The notes under the pieces are model-generated. The model did no database searches and was not told where the DNA came from. It was given only the letters and a program-made list of their open reading frames with translations. A stretch of DNA of 64,000 nucleotides from Theocolax elegans (lineage: Eukaryota > Arthropoda > Insecta > Hymenoptera > Cerocephalidae): positions 19,983,583 to 20,047,582 of the forward strand of contig CM047430.1 of assembly GCA_026168455.1 (NCBI GenBank), read 5' to 3'. Position numbers and translations under genes: made by a program. Below are positions 1 to 12,225 of this stretch, in pieces (the stretch's first letter is position 1; each line of letters starts with the position of its first letter).

Positions 1-450
1 TCAATACATTGATATTCAGAATATTAAAATATTATCTAAAATTTAACATCTATAAATACCTTTGAAATTTATTATTAGAACATATATGTATATGCAAAAT
101 AATAATTCTGCATACTATAATTACAATTCTAATTATTATTATTATTATTTTATATAATAACAAAAACCACCAACGGTGCGAGCGCGAAGCGCCAGCTATA
201 GCTCGGCCCCCCTGGTATGTTAATGTTAATATTATATCTGAAGTATGGCAGTCCCAAGCCTGTTTAATAGCAGAGGGAAATGTGATAAAAATTTCCAAAC
301 CATTTAAATTTCTACAAAAAACATTTATAGACTAATTCAATTAATTTATGCTGTTCTTTTAAATGATCAGCTAGATTTTCCAGCTCTGTCAGATTAGTGA
401 AAATAAGGGCAGCTGCTCCATCACGTGCCTTAACATAAAAATTGCCAAAT
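1..450. other. AT-rich stretch with possible Helitron-like 3' end
   Basis: No gene is visible. At 178-216 on the plus strand there is a GC-rich island in AT-rich DNA: a small hairpin (GCGC-GAA-GCGC), a palindrome (AGCTATAGCT), then a C-run ending CTGG followed by T. This resembles a decayed version of the hairpin plus CTRR|T terminus at 62,510 on the other strand. The Helitron assignment is an inference from those end features; no Rep/helicase coding is present. Confidence 0.3.
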
Positions 451-2144
451 TTATGCCAAACCTAATTTCTTAGCCGAAAGTTTTAGTTCTTTAAACCTAT
501 TATACTTGTTCTTATCCAAATAATCATTAGTATAGATAGAGGAACGGGGCAGGTCAATTACCCACGGAATCAGTGAGCTGTCAAGATCAGACGTGCAAAA
601 TGCTGTACGCCTACTTTTCGCTCTGAAAATTTCTCCATAGAAGTTGCCATCGGAAAGCTCCACCGACATAGCAGAAACACCCCTTGGACCGTCTCCGACT
701 AGACCACGCGAAAGTGTACAAATAGATACAATATTTTCAGATTGCATGGAGGGTACAAGCGTGCCCAGCACTGCATTAACAAAATTTTCAGAAGTTATTG
801 GGGGAGAAAATTCTCCAGTGCAGCACGAAATTACTAACTTCTTTGTTTAGGCACTCCAGCATGCCTCTCACAAGTAGAATTACACAGAGTCGTAGAACAT
901 AATTCTTTCCGCGGTTCAATAAATTGCGAATTAAATTGAGCATGAGGTTGTGTTTGTGTTTCAAGTATAGCAAGGTCGGAGACGGTATTCGCCACCGTAG
1001 CAACTCCAGTATTCAATGTTTCAATATTATTATTAATTACTTCGAGATCATCATCCAGTCTATTAAAAAGAATTGAGCATTTACTGCTAATTTCAGTCAA
1101 AACATTGTCTTGAAATATTTTTTGTGAATCTAATAGTTGTTTTTGAAATTGAGAGAAAGATACTTTAATTTGTCTGTTTTCTGCTAATAAGTCAGATAAC
1201 GCAGAGCGATATTCAGCCAGAAGTAAATCCTGACAATGAATTGTTTCCCTGACTTCATTCACGGTCTATGTTAAATTTTTTAAATTACTATCAAAGCCTG
1301 GTAAAACTTTTAAGGCATCGATTACTGAGTCAAGTTCAGATGAGCTCGAAGTGTCAGTCTGTGTTGCGACGGCAGCGCCACCTTTAATCATAAAAGAATT
1401 ACCTATAGGATCGTCAAGATTTAAGTTTTTTATGGTTTCTACTGCAGCCGATGTACTGGGCACCAGCAGCGCTGCAACCGTATCATACACGAAGTCCTCC
1501 GCCTGTACCACCGCAACCGGTAATACTCTTTCTACATTGTTCGAATTTGCACGATTTCCCGGCGTAGAAGATAGTAGTGGCGAGGGTGGGGAGCTGATGC
1601 ACAGAGACGCATCTCGGTTTCTTCTGTTCTTACAGATGTGGCACGTTTGCAAATTTTTTAAATTTGAATTTTTACTTCTAGTTTTGCTTTCAATATTATT
1701 ACTAACTTTTTCGTTTCAATTTAAACTTAAAGTTAAAGCAAGTTTAAGTTTTTTCCCACAGTTTAATATCTTATTTTCACAAATTAAGTGAAAAAATCGG
1801 TTTCAGTCTGCGCAAGAAAGTAGCCCTGTCCTAGTGCGCGAGACTTCCTTACAAATAAAACAAGTAGGATTCGTTATGCTAGAATTTAAATTTGAATTGG
1901 CCGCCAACAAGCTGGCATTATGAATTTTTGAAGCTTTACGAGCCATCTGGCGTTCTCTTGCAAAAATTTCTGCGCGGACACGTTTTGCGCAGAGCGCTCG
2001 AAAGCAAGAAATTGAGAAATGGAAAATAGCGAGACTAACCTCAAATTTCTTGGAACTGCAGCAAATCAAGAAAATATTACCGCAAGCATCACGAGAAGCA
2101 AAGATTTTCTGCCCTCCGCGAAGCTTGCAAAGAGGCGCATGCAA
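451..2144 (-). pseudogene. LINE ORF1 remnant (zinc finger, coiled coil, FP25-like C-terminus)
   Basis: Broken ORF1 of a non-LTR retrotransposon, an RNA-binding chaperone-type protein of the LINE RNP. Reading frame from 2144: an N-terminal zinc finger starts CFIC, with a downstream C-A-D and an HLIC pair, and an in-frame TGA sits at 1803 where a further Cys would be expected. The frame continues through 1652-1266 (CHIC motif, Ser/Thr-rich), has an in-frame TAG near 1263, then a coiled-coil-like stretch to 834. A frameshift leads to 771-451, which resembles the FP25-like C-terminal domain of such ORF1 proteins. The same C-x2-C...C-x2-C-x4-H-x2-C design is intact in the ORF1 at 15,769-16,983. 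No ORF2 follows downstream. The upstream side meets the GA-rich repeat at about 2,236. Confidence 0.6.
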
Positions 2145-2235
2145 GGGTCTGTAACAAAAACGCCCGAAGGCAGAAAGGCAGCAGTATCAAGCATGTAAAT
2201 GCGGAGTCTACAAAAAGTATATGTAGGCTACTGAC

Positions 2236-2624
2236 TACAGAGACAGAGAGACAGATAGATAAAAGATAGAGAGAAAGAGAGAGAGAATAAGAAAGAGTGA
2301 ATGGGAGATAGAGAGCAAGAGCGAGAATGGGAGAGAGAATGATAGAGTGCCAGAGTGGGAGCGAGTAACATAAAGAAAGAGAATGAGAGATAAAGAGATA
2401 GAGAGAGAGAGAGAAAGAATGATAGATGGAAGGAGAGATAGAGAGAGAATGATAGGTGGAGAGAGAGAGAGGGAGAGAGAGAAAGAGAGAGAGAGAGAGA
2501 GAAAATGAAAGATAGAGAGAAAGAGAGAGAGAATGAGAGATAAGAGATAGAGAGGGAGAGAGATAGAGAGAGGGAGATGGAATGAATGAATGAATGAATG
2601 GAGAGAGAGAGGGAGAGAGAGAAA

Positions 2625-2655
<31 letters not shown>

Positions 2656-2944
2656 GGAGAGAGAGAAAGAGAGAGAGAGAGAGAATAAGAGAGAGAGAAG
2701 AGAGAGAGAGAGGGGGAGAGAGAGAGGGAGAGAGATTGTTAGAGAGAAAATGAAAGATAGAGAGAAAGAGAGAGAGAATAAGAAAGAGTGAATGGGAGAT
2801 AGAGAGCAAGAGCGAGAATGGGAGAGAGAATGATAGAGTGCCAGAGTGGGAGCGAGTAACATAAAGAAAGAGAATGAGAGATAAAGAGATAGAGAGAGAG
2901 AGAAAGAATGATAGATGGAAGGAGAGAGAGAGAGAATGAAAGAT

Positions 2945-2977
<33 letters not shown>

Positions 2978-3773
2978 GAGAGAGAGAGAGAGAGAAAATG
3001 AAAGATAGAGAGAACAAGAGAGAGATTATGAAAGATAGAGATTGATAGGTATAGAGAAGGAGAGAGAGAATAAGAAAGAGTGAATGGGAGATAGAGCGAG
3101 AGCGAGAATGAGAGAGATAGTGATAGAGTGAGAGAGTGGGAGCGAGTAAGATAAGGAGAGAGAATGAGAGATAAAGAGATAGAGAGAGAGAGAGAGAGGT
3201 GGAGAGAGAGAGAGGGAGAGAGATTGTTAGAGAGAAAATGAAAGATAGAGAGAAAGAGAGAGAGAATAAGAAAGAGTGAATGGAAGATAGAGAGCGAGAG
3301 CGAGAATGAGAGATAGAGAGAGGGAGAGAGATAGAGAGAGAGAAAATGAAAGATAGAGAGAAAGAGAGAGAGAATGAAAGATAGAGAGAAAGAGAGAGAG
3401 AGAGAAAGAGAGAGAGAGAAAGAGAGAGAGAGAAAGAGAGAGAGAGAATTAGAGAGAGATAATAAGAGAGAGAGGAAGAGAGAGAGAATTAGAGAGAGAG
3501 AATGAAAGATAGAGAGAAAGAGAGAGAGAATAAGAGAGAGAGAATTAGAGAGAGAATAAGAAAGAGTGAATGGGAGATAGAGAGCGAGAGCGAGAATGAG
3601 AGAGAAAGTGATAGAGTGAGAGAGTGGGAGCGAGTAAGATAAAGTGAGAGAATGAGAGATAAAAAGATAGAGAGGGAGAGAGAGAGGGAGAGGAGAGAGG
3701 GAGAGAGAGAGAGAGAATAAGAGATAGAGAGAGGGAGATTCAGTGAATGAATGAATGAATGAATGGAGAGAGA

Positions 3774-3816
<43 letters not shown>

Positions 3817-4234
3817 AGATAGAGAGAGGGAGATGGAATGAATGAATGAATGAATGGAGAGAGAGAGGGAGAGAGATAGAGAGAGAGAAAGAAAGATCGA
3901 CAGAAAGAGAGAGAGAATAAGAGAGAGAGAATGAAAGATATAGAGAAAGAGAGAAAAAAAAATTAGAGAGAGAATGAAAGATAGAGAGAATGAGAGAGAG
4001 AATAAGAGAGAGTGAATCAAAGATAGAGAGAAAGAGAGAGAGAGAGAGAAAAAGAAAGAGTGAATGGGTGATAGAGAGCGAGAGCGAGAATGAGAGAGAG
4101 AATGATAGAGTGCCAGAGTGGGAGCGAGTAAGATAAAGAAAGAGAATGATAGATAAAGAGATAGAGAGAGAGAGAGAGAGAGTGAATGATAGATGGAAGG
4201 AGAGATAGAGAGAGAATGATAGGTGGAGAGAGAA

Positions 4235-4273
<39 letters not shown>

Positions 4274-4476
4274 TAGAGAGAACAAGAGAGAGATTATGAA
4301 AGATAGAGATTGATAGGTAGAGAGAAAGAGAGAGAGAATAAGAAAGAGTGAATGGGAGATAGAGCGAGAGTGGGAGCGAGTGAGATAAAGAGAGAGAATG
4401 AGAGATATAGATACAGAGAGAGAGAGAGAGGGAGAGAGAGAGAGAGAGAATGAGAGATAAAGATATAGAGAGAGCG
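2236..4476. repeat. GA-rich satellite with higher-order units
   Basis: About 2.2 kb of almost pure purine on the plus strand, (GA)n interrupted by GATA, GAAT and AAAG variants. It is not a simple microsatellite: a block of roughly 110 bp beginning AATAAGAAAGAGTGAATGGG and ending near GTGGGAGCGAGTAA recurs at about 2,286, 2,782, 3,068, 3,550 and 4,047. Short (GAAT)n tracts sit inside it at 2,580-2,600, 3,744-3,765 and 3,836-3,857. Long minus-strand open frames across it encode only Ser/Leu and are artefacts. Confidence 0.95.
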
Positions 4477-4775
4477 AGAATGAATGAATGAATGAATAAA
4501 TTTTATTTGGCCTTGGGGTTGAGACCCCGTAGGCACTAGTATATAAATACATTTGAGTATAATTACAATAATAGTAAAATAATATAACAATAGCGTGTAT
4601 AAAATTTAAAAATATAAAACAATAACATAATAATAATAATAACAACAATAGTTATATAACAATATTGGTTAACAATTTAAAATACAATATATATATACAG
4701 TAATAAATAAATAATTAAGAATAAATAAAATGATTACAAATCGACAAAAATACGCAGTAAAAACATTTGTACGAC

Positions 4776-5525
4776 TTAGTCTAGATTTAGGTGAGGGATC
4801 TGAGGAGGTGTTAAGCCCTCATTCCGAACTCTATTTTCCCAGGCAGTTTTGTCAAGTCCAAACATATGATCGAATAATGCATTTTTGAAATGAGTGATAG
4901 ATGAAGTGTCGAATGAAAATGTAGAAAATTCGTTGATGATTTTAGATGCGGTAATGACAAAAGACTTATTCAGAGACTCTGTACGAGGGGGAAGATAATG
5001 TAGCAATTTTGAAGGATGACGAGTAGAGGCGCGAGAATTATGAGAGAGGGTATTTATTTTTATAAAATCGTTTGCCAGATATGTGAGTGAGTTATGAGCA
5101 ATGATATTGTATGCAAGTGAGCCAATGAGGTATGAGCGTCTGGACTCAACTGATAACCACCTGAGACTCAACCTATAAGGAGTTACATGATCCCTCCTTG
5201 CTATGTCCCCCCACACGAATCGGACGCAAGCATTTAGCAGTCTTTGAAGTTTCAGATTTCTGGTCTGATCAACATCTTTAAACACCGCACATGCATAGTC
5301 GAAATGCGGAAAAATCAGAGCCTCCACCAATCTTTTCCTAAGACCTCGAGACAACGTCTTTTTATAATATCGCAATGAGTGTAAAACCCCATGTACACGA
5401 CTCGAGATAGTTAATACCTGCCTTGACCAATCCAGAGAGGGAGAGATCATGACCCCAAGCGATTTAACCTCGCATTCATAATTTAAGAGATCCGCTCCCA
5501 ACCCTACCTTCGGGGCAGTGTTCAA
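4776..5525 (-). pseudogene. LINE copy 1 ORF2 C-terminal region
   Basis: Continuation of ORF2 after the RT in a different frame, 249 residues. It contains the conserved post-RT block (VKSLGVMISPSLDWSRQV, PHFDYACAVF, LQRLLNACVRFVWG) typical of CR1/Jockey-type ORF2 thumb and C-terminal regions. It ends at a normal stop about 300 bp before the (ATTC)n tail. The frameshift to the RT lies within 5,520-5,560. Confidence 0.8.
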
Positions 5526-6976
5526 GTCGTGCGCGATAAGAAAGCCTGACTACCCAGAATCATAACCTTCGTCTTTTTTACATTAAGCTTTAATCCGTTC
5601 GTGTGAGCCCATAGGGCTATCGCATTTGCATCTTGCGTGATACGTTGTACCCCTGCTTCTAATTCTGACGGAAAAAACGAGTGGTAGACCTGGGCGTCAT
5701 CGGCAAACAGCATATAATTGCTGTGAGAAAGAACTTTAGGCAAATCATTTATATATATGGAAAAGAGTATCGGGCCAAGAACACTGCCCTGAGGCACTCC
5801 CGCATTTATCTCAAGCCAGTCTGACAACACGCCCGTCTCACTCTCCACTGCATGCATGCGACCTACAAGATACCGATAAAACCAACTCAGTGTGTTGTCA
5901 GAGCATCCAGTCTCACACAGTTTTTGCATAAGTTTACCATGAGGCACAGTATCAAATGCCTTGGAGAAGTCAAACAGGACGAGAATCATGATCTTTCTAG
6001 CATCATTGGCTCTTCTAACGTCAACCAGGACACCCAGGAGTGCTGTCTGGGTACTGTGCCCCCTGCGAAAACCTGTTTGTCTGTCCACAAGAATATGATT
6101 TTTAAGAAGATATTCAGACAACTGATTATGTACAAGTCTCTCCAAGATTTTCGAGAGTTCGCAGAGTTTCGCAATCGGTCTTGTATCTGAACACGATTCT
6201 ACCCTGCTCGACTTCGCCAAAGGGAACAGTGATACCCTTTTCCAGCTCTTCGGAAAATAGCCGACTGAGAGCATATTATTAAAGAGATCAACAAGGTGCA
6301 GTGTTAATTGAGGCTCTAGCAACTTAATCATTTCAACGGATATGCCATCAATCCCCACTGCCCTTGAGGACGCTCCCCGTATTGCATGCTGAACTTCTTT
6401 CGCGGTTATAGTAGAAAAATGAAAAGAAGGAGATGAGGGTGATGTAGGACAATAGTTGCATATAATGGTTGAGAATGATTGTACGGAAAGTGGTTGAATA
6501 TTGTGTGAAACTGAAGCATAGTGACAATTTAGCTGATGGGGTGAGAATAATTTAAGCGGTGATGGGTTTGTCTTCGCACTGAGACCCATATACTTTAGGC
6601 ATTTCCACGATTTCTTTAGGTCTTTCGTGCTATTGAGTTTCTTTGCCAGAAAGTGAAACTTACTTGTGTTGACAGAGTTTGAAACCTGATTTCTAAGTCC
6701 CTTATACATGGTATAATCGTCAACAGAACCTGAAGCGCGAAATCTAGTAAAAGCTGCATTTCTGGCTTTAATGCTTTCTCTGATTTCCCGGGAAATCCAG
6801 GGTTTGTGGTTTGTCTTGATGGTGCGAAAAGTTACAGGCGCTAACAGGTCGAAAGTTGTTAAAATTGAGTTGCATAAGGATGATAATGTAGATGAAATAG
6901 TACTATGAATATTATGAGATGAATGAACTTGATGTGAATATTGACTAAGGTGATGATTGATCGGAGAAATATCCAT
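5522..6976 (-). pseudogene. LINE copy 1 reverse transcriptase
   Basis: 484-residue open stretch of ORF2 with the RT core: fingers region with RPIAKLCELSKILERLV, motif A DFSKAFDTVPH, motif B GVPQGSVLGPILFSIYINDL, motif C FADD (FADDAQVYHSF), then the thumb-start KKTKVMILGS. All catalytic aspartates are present, so the domain is intact although separated by frameshifts from the endonuclease (7033-7626) and from the C-terminal part (4776-5525). The closest relatives by motif style are CR1/Jockey-group LINEs, and the clade is not certain. Confidence 0.85.
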
Positions 6977-7032
6977 GAGATCAGACTGGTCAGGCCAAGG
7001 ATGAGGGAACGATTTCGATGAGGAAGAGGAGG

Positions 7033-7850
7033 TTATGCATGATTCGAATGTAGTTGCGAGATTATGAAGGTTGACCCCCCCCCCCCCAAATTTCGCTTAC
7101 CAATTACCTTCACTTGAGGTTGCTCATTTTCAATCCGAATAGAAATACTGATGGCATCATGTCCAGCTGCGAAAGGAGCCAACGTCTTAGTGTATTCATG
7201 TTCAGGTACTGGTTCACGAATGAGGAAGAGATCTAACCACGTGTGAGATGGCCCACCTGATGTCATCGCGAGATGCGTTGGCTCTGACTGGATGAGTGAA
7301 AGTCCCAGAGCCGTCAGATTTGCTCTAAACCTGCTTGCCATGGCACTGGTAGAACTCATGTCAATGTTGAAATCCCCAGTGACCATGACATATTTGTATC
7401 GTGGTAGTATGTCCGACAATACCTCAAAAAATTCCGTGGGATAAGCGGCCGAAGGCCTACGGTAAACAATTGCTAAAACCATTGAAAACGTTTTACCTGT
7501 CAAACATAGCACCAGATACTCCGGAGCATTCGAAAAGATAGGTTCAGAGTGCGCGATAATTTTTACCCCAAAATCCTCACGCACGTACGCCGCAACACCT
7601 CCCCCCTCCTTACCTTCCCGATCCAATCGATATAATACGTAGCCCGGCAGTTTAATAATTTCCGAAGAATCGTGATTTGTAAGGAAGGTTTCGGTAATCG
7701 CGATGACATCATGAGAGGCAGGATGAACTAATGCTTCGATAGATGCAAAATGTGTTTTTAAACGATTTATATTAGAGTGAAAAATGGAAAATGACTTCGA
7801 TGATTTTGATGGTTTCGATGATTTGGCCCGACCAGCCCCATCTCACTTGG
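7033..7850 (-). pseudogene. LINE copy 1 endonuclease domain (APE-type)
   Basis: N-terminal part of ORF2, the apurinic-like endonuclease that nicks target DNA for target-primed reverse transcription. Visible motifs in order: GGGVAAYVRE, VYRRP, TGDFNIDM (catalytic Asp/Asn), SHTWLDLF, and AAGHDAIS at the position of the usual S-D-H motif. The first 70 codons upstream of 7626 are in another frame. A run of 13 C (G on the sense strand) at 7,075-7,090 coincides with the frameshift that separates this domain from the RT. Confidence 0.75.
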
Positions 7851-7852
7851 TG

Positions 7853-8742
7853 TGAGAGAGAGAGAAAGAGAAAGAGAGAGAGAGAATTAGAGAGAGAGAG
7901 AATAAGAGAGAGAGAAAGAGAGAGAGAATAAGAGAGAGAGAATGAAAGATAGAGAGAAAGAGAGAGAGAATAAGACAGAGAGAATTAGAGAGAGAATGAA
8001 AGATAGAGAGAAAGAGAGACAGAATACGAGAGAGAGCATGAAAGATAGAGAGAAAGAGAGAGAATAAGAGAGAGTGAATGAAAGATAGAGAGAAAGAGAG
8101 AAAGAATAAGAAAGAGTGGATGGGAGACAGAGCGAGAGCGAGAATGAGAGAGATAGTGATAGAGTGAGAGAGTGGGAGCGAGTAAGATAAGGAGAGAGAA
8201 TGAGAGATAAAGAGATAGTGAGAGAGAGAGAGGGAGAGAGAGAGAGAGAGAGAAATTGTTAGAGAGAAAATGAAAGATAGAGAGAAAGAGAGAGAGAATA
8301 AGAAAGAGTGAAGGAAGATAGAGAGCGAGAGCGAGAATGAGAGACAGAGTGCGAGAGTGGGAGCGAGTGAGATAAAGAGACAGAATGAGAGATAAAGATA
8401 TAGAGAGAGAGAGAGAGGGAGAGAGAGAGAGAGAATGAGAGATAAAGATATAGAGAGAGAGAGAGGGAGAGAGAGAGAGAGAATGAGAGATAGAGAGAGG
8501 GAGAGAGATAGAGAGAGAGAAAATGAAAGATAGAGAGAAAGAGAGACAGAATACGAGAGAGAGCATGAAAGATAGAGAGAAAGAGAGAGAATAAGAGAGA
8601 GTGAATGAAAGATAGAGAGAAAGAGAGAGAGAATATGAAAGAGTGAATGGGAGATGGAGAGCGAGAGCGAGAATGAGAGAGAGAGTGAAGAGAATGGGAG
8701 ATAAAGAGAGTGAGAGAGAACGAATAAGATAGACAGTAAGAG
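7853..8742. repeat. GA-rich satellite between LINE copies 1 and 2
   Basis: Same purine-strand repeat as 2,236-4,476, including the AATAAGAAAGAGTG...GAGCGAGAATGAGAG higher-order block (about 8,106, 8,298 and 8,630). It separates the 5' end of LINE copy 1 from the 3' tail of LINE copy 2. Confidence 0.95.
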
Positions 8743-9150
8743 ATTGATTGATTGATTAACGAATTTATTTAGCCTAGGCAGAGGCCGAAAGGCTCAAAGT
8801 AAATACAATATAAATTCATACATAGTTTAACAAAATTTTTACGCACACAATAAGAATACAGTAACGCATATTAATCAGAAATGAAAGGGCTTATTTAACA
8901 ATAACGACAACATGTATATATATAACAACAAAACATAAAAATAAAAATAAGAATAAGCCCCGACGCATGTTATGAGTAATAAAGATATTTTAAAAGCGCT
9001 ATTTACAAAAAAAAATATACAAAATCTTACTAACTAATAAACTAAAAAACTAATAAAAACTAAGAAAAACTAAGAAAAACTAAGAAGAACTACTTGCTCT
9101 TAGAGTAACATTATAAGAGGATCAAAGTCCATGCACCCCAAGATCAAAAT

Positions 9151-9950
9151 CTATAAGTCACTCTCCCTCAGCCAACTCAATACCCCCAATCTAAATCCAT
9201 ATGTGGTTTCCGAGTTCAGCAACTCCACAGGCATCAAGGACCACAATCTCAACGCAGATACAAGAAATGAATTCAGATAAGCAGAAGTTCTGCAGTTCGG
9301 AATAATTATTGGAGGACGTTGAAAGCGTGAGGACCTACGAACGGCTGAGAACGACTCTCTAAGCGGATCAGCCAAATAAGCCGGACGACCAGTCTGCAAT
9401 AACTTAAATACCGACAAAGCTAGGAAATATTTCCTTCTATTTGCGACTGAAAAGCCAACCTAATTCAGCTCTAAAAGGGGCAATTGAAGAATCCCGTCTC
9501 AGGTTATAGATAAACCTAATACCAGCGTTTGACAGCCGCTGAAGCTTCAGATTTAGGTAATCCGGTAAGGCATCGTAAACAAGGCATGCGTAGTCCAGAT
9601 GAGGCAGAACCAACAAACGTATCAACAGGGCCTTGACATCCCTCGGTAACAACCAAGCCCTATGTCTCAATCTGTGGAGTACACCATGCACTCTAGAAGA
9701 AATAGCCGAAATGTGGGAGTTCCATGATAAGTCATCCGAAAGTACGACACCCAAGCTCTTCACCCGAGTAACAAAGTCAATCTGCTGACCATCGACGATG
9801 ATAGAAGGTAGATCCATATTTTTGATTGCAGATAGGTTTAGAGTACTACCAAACACAATAGCCTTAGTCTTAGCTGCATTAAGCGATAGCCCTTGTTTAG
9901 CCGCCCATGCAGATACATTAGATGCGTCAATATTAATTTTATTGATGCAT
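9151..9950 (-). pseudogene. LINE copy 2 ORF2 C-terminal pieces
   Basis: Two open pieces in different frames: 9437-9856 (post-RT block with VKSLGVVLSDDLSWNSH and PHLDYACLVY) and 9151-9417 (C-terminal tail, SVFKLLQTGRPAYLADP...). Frameshifts at about 9,440 and 9,950 separate them from each other and from the RT. The natural stop is at about 9,151. Confidence 0.75.
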
Positions 9951-12042
9951 CATTCAAACGATTAACCGGACTACAGGTGAATAACTGCAAGTCGTCAGCA
10001 AACATCATAAAGGACTCCTTACAGTGGTTTAGGACCTGGGGCAAAGTATTGATAATTAGTGAAAAAAAAGTGGGCCCATGCGGGGAACCTTGAGGTACTC
10101 CAGATGTTATGTGTGTGAAGGAAGATGTGCAATCGTTTAAGACAACTGCATGGCTACGACCGGAGATGTACGAGAACAAAAGCTCGATGGCCGCCGCAGA
10201 AAAGCCAGCAATTTCAAAAGCACTTAGCAAGGAACCGTGATCAATGGTGTCAAACGCCTTACTAAAATCGAAAAGCACCAAAATCGTCACCATACCTTGC
10301 TCTATACCTAACCGAATTTTATCAAGAAGATACAAGAGAGCTGTTTGGGTGCTAAAACCCGCTCTGAAACCAGATTGCCAAGGTGAGAGAATAGATTTGC
10401 TCTCTAAGTAGGTCATGATCTGCTCGGCTAAAATCTTATCGAATACCTTGGCTAAGTGGGGCAAATTAACAATCGGTCTGATATCAGACATAGATGTAGG
10501 ATTTGACACCTTAGTAATGGAACAATATATCCCTTTTTCCAGATTCCTCTTAGATATTAAAATTGCGTTAAACAATTTCACGAGATATGGCGACAATGTG
10601 GTTATCAAGTCTTTTATATGTGATAAAGGTAAATTATCAGGACTACGCCCTTTCGAACTTTTTATCAAAGATGAAGTAACCCTAAACACAGTAGCTGGGG
10701 TTATCTCAGTAAATTTGAACCTAACATTGTCATCCGAAGCAGCCAAACCACAAATTTTCCGCAAATGTATCTCAGAGCAAGGCCGATGGACACTTGCAAT
10801 ACCTGCAAAGTACTCGTTCAATTCAATAGCAGAAAACCCAATGTTATAATCTCTACGAGGATTTGAAGTAATACCTTCATGCCTCAAAAAACGCCACAGT
10901 TTCTCCCTATCTGTAATAGACGAGACCCTATTCCTCAGATGAGCTTGCCTTAAAGCCAGACATTTAGCTTTGATCTTACGCCTTAATGATTTATATTTTT
11001 CCAAAAGTGAGTGAGAGCCCAGCCTCTTAGCCCGTTTATATAATAAATCTCGTTCCTTACATAAAGACTTTAGTTCTACATTAAACCAAGGAGTACAAGG
11101 CCTCCTAAACACCCTAGTAACAAGCGGAGCATAAGTGTTCAAGCAATTTTCTATAGTATCATACAGGAGCTCGAGCGACCGGTCTGTACCCCGAAGAGAG
11201 AGAGACGCATCAAAAGACAATGACAAAGTTGAAATAATTTCAGCAGACAATTTATTTGTGTCACAACCTCTAAAGTTCCTAAAAGTAATAGTTCTATGCT
11301 TAGATAATGGGCAGTTAACAGTGTAGTCTAAAAAAATGGCATGATGACCAGCAGCTACAGGGGAATCTGAGGTATAGAACGATGTGATCTTCTGCAGATC
11401 ATCAACCATGCCCAAATCTATGAATGAGGAACTTGACGACGTGACGTGCGTTATACCATAGGGGAGTAATATAAGCGACCTCTCCATAATTAGAGTTGCT
11501 AATTGATTCTCCAAATATGAAGAAACAGACATATCAACATTAAAATCACCCATTATGACGATGTTTTTAAAAGATTGAGAATAATTATCTAAAATGTTAA
11601 AAAACTCTGATAAAACATTGCCACCAGGACGTCGATAAACGATCGCTATGATCATGCGGCATGTCGAAACCTTAGAGTTTGAGCCGATCTCCAGTAGCAT
11701 GTATTCCGTTTGATTCAACGTTTGGTTTAAAGAGGCTGATAAAACTCTGCAAGATAAATTATCACGAATATAACAAGCTACCCCACCGCCCTGAATGAAG
11801 GAGGCGCCATCCAAAGATCTAATGTCACGATCATTACGAAAAAAATTAAAACCATCAATCTTTAGAAATGCTGATGGAATGACCGGTGTGAGCCATGTTT
11901 CGGATAGAACCAATATATCAAGATGATGAGAGAGAAGCATATGTTGTATTATGTCAGATTTATGACGAATAGAATTAATATTAAGATGACATATTTTAAG
12001 ATGGTTGGATGTTTCCATTAATGGTGAGGCGTCGTTTTGCAA
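9838..12042 (-). pseudogene. LINE copy 2 ORF2, endonuclease plus reverse transcriptase
   Basis: 734-residue open frame. Endonuclease: LKICHLNINSIRHK at the N terminus, LSETWL, GGGVACYIRD, IVYRRPGG, MGDFNVDM, SSSFIDLGMV, and AAGHHAIF at the SDH position. RT: RPIVNLPHLAKVFDKILAEQ, motif A DFSKAFDTIDH, motif B SGVPQGSPHGPTFF, motif C FADD (FMMFADDLQLF). The frame goes wrong shortly after motif C near 9,950; the true continuation (WAAKQGLSLN...) is in another frame. The start at 12042 is plausible as the ORF2 start because it immediately precedes the endonuclease. Confidence 0.85.
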
Positions 12043-12090
12043 AGATGGTCATAGTAGAGATTCTAAGTCAGATTCAGAAGTGATATTTAA

Positions 12091-12225
12091 AATTAAAGAG
12101 AGATAGAGAGAGAGAATGAGAGATAAAGAGAGTGAGAGAGAAAGAATAAGATAGACAGTAAGAGAGATAGAGAGAGAGAATGATAGATGGAGAGAGAGAG
12201 AGAGAGATGGAGAGAGAGAGGGAGA
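12091..12225. repeat. GA-rich repeat between LINE copies 2 and 3
   Basis: About 135 bp of GAGA-rich repeat with GATAGA variants, between the 5' end of LINE copy 2 and the (GATT)n tail of copy 3. Confidence 0.9.

Larger units (their letters stand above)
4477..7852 (-). mobile_element. LINE copy 1 (CR1/Jockey-like), 5'-truncated, ORF2 only
   Basis: Minus-strand non-LTR retrotransposon inserted between two GA-rich blocks. The 3' end (4,477-4,497) is a short (ATTC)n tail in the sense direction, followed directly by TC repeats. The 5' boundary, about 7,852, falls at the start of the endonuclease domain and meets GAGA repeats again, so ORF1 is absent (5' truncation). ORF2 runs endonuclease, reverse transcriptase, C-terminal region, with frameshifts. 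An AT-rich 3' UTR of about 280 bp lies at 4,498-4,775. Confidence 0.85.
8743..12090 (-). mobile_element. LINE copy 2 (different subfamily), ORF2 only
   Basis: Second minus-strand LINE, clearly diverged from copy 1 in protein sequence. The 3' end is a short (AATC)n tail in the sense direction at 8,743-8,757, followed by an AT-rich 3' UTR of about 390 bp (8,758-9,150). The 5' end meets GA repeats at about 12,090 just upstream of the ORF2 start. No ORF1 is present, so it is 5'-truncated or an ORF2-only copy. Confidence 0.85.

Noticed and set aside
2089..4648. Long Ser/Leu-rich open frames (up to 643 codons) on the minus strand
   Set aside because: They are translations of the (TC)n satellite; open in several frames and without any domain.
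7985..8566. 193-codon Ser/Leu-rich frame
   Set aside because: Same satellite artefact between LINE copies 1 and 2.
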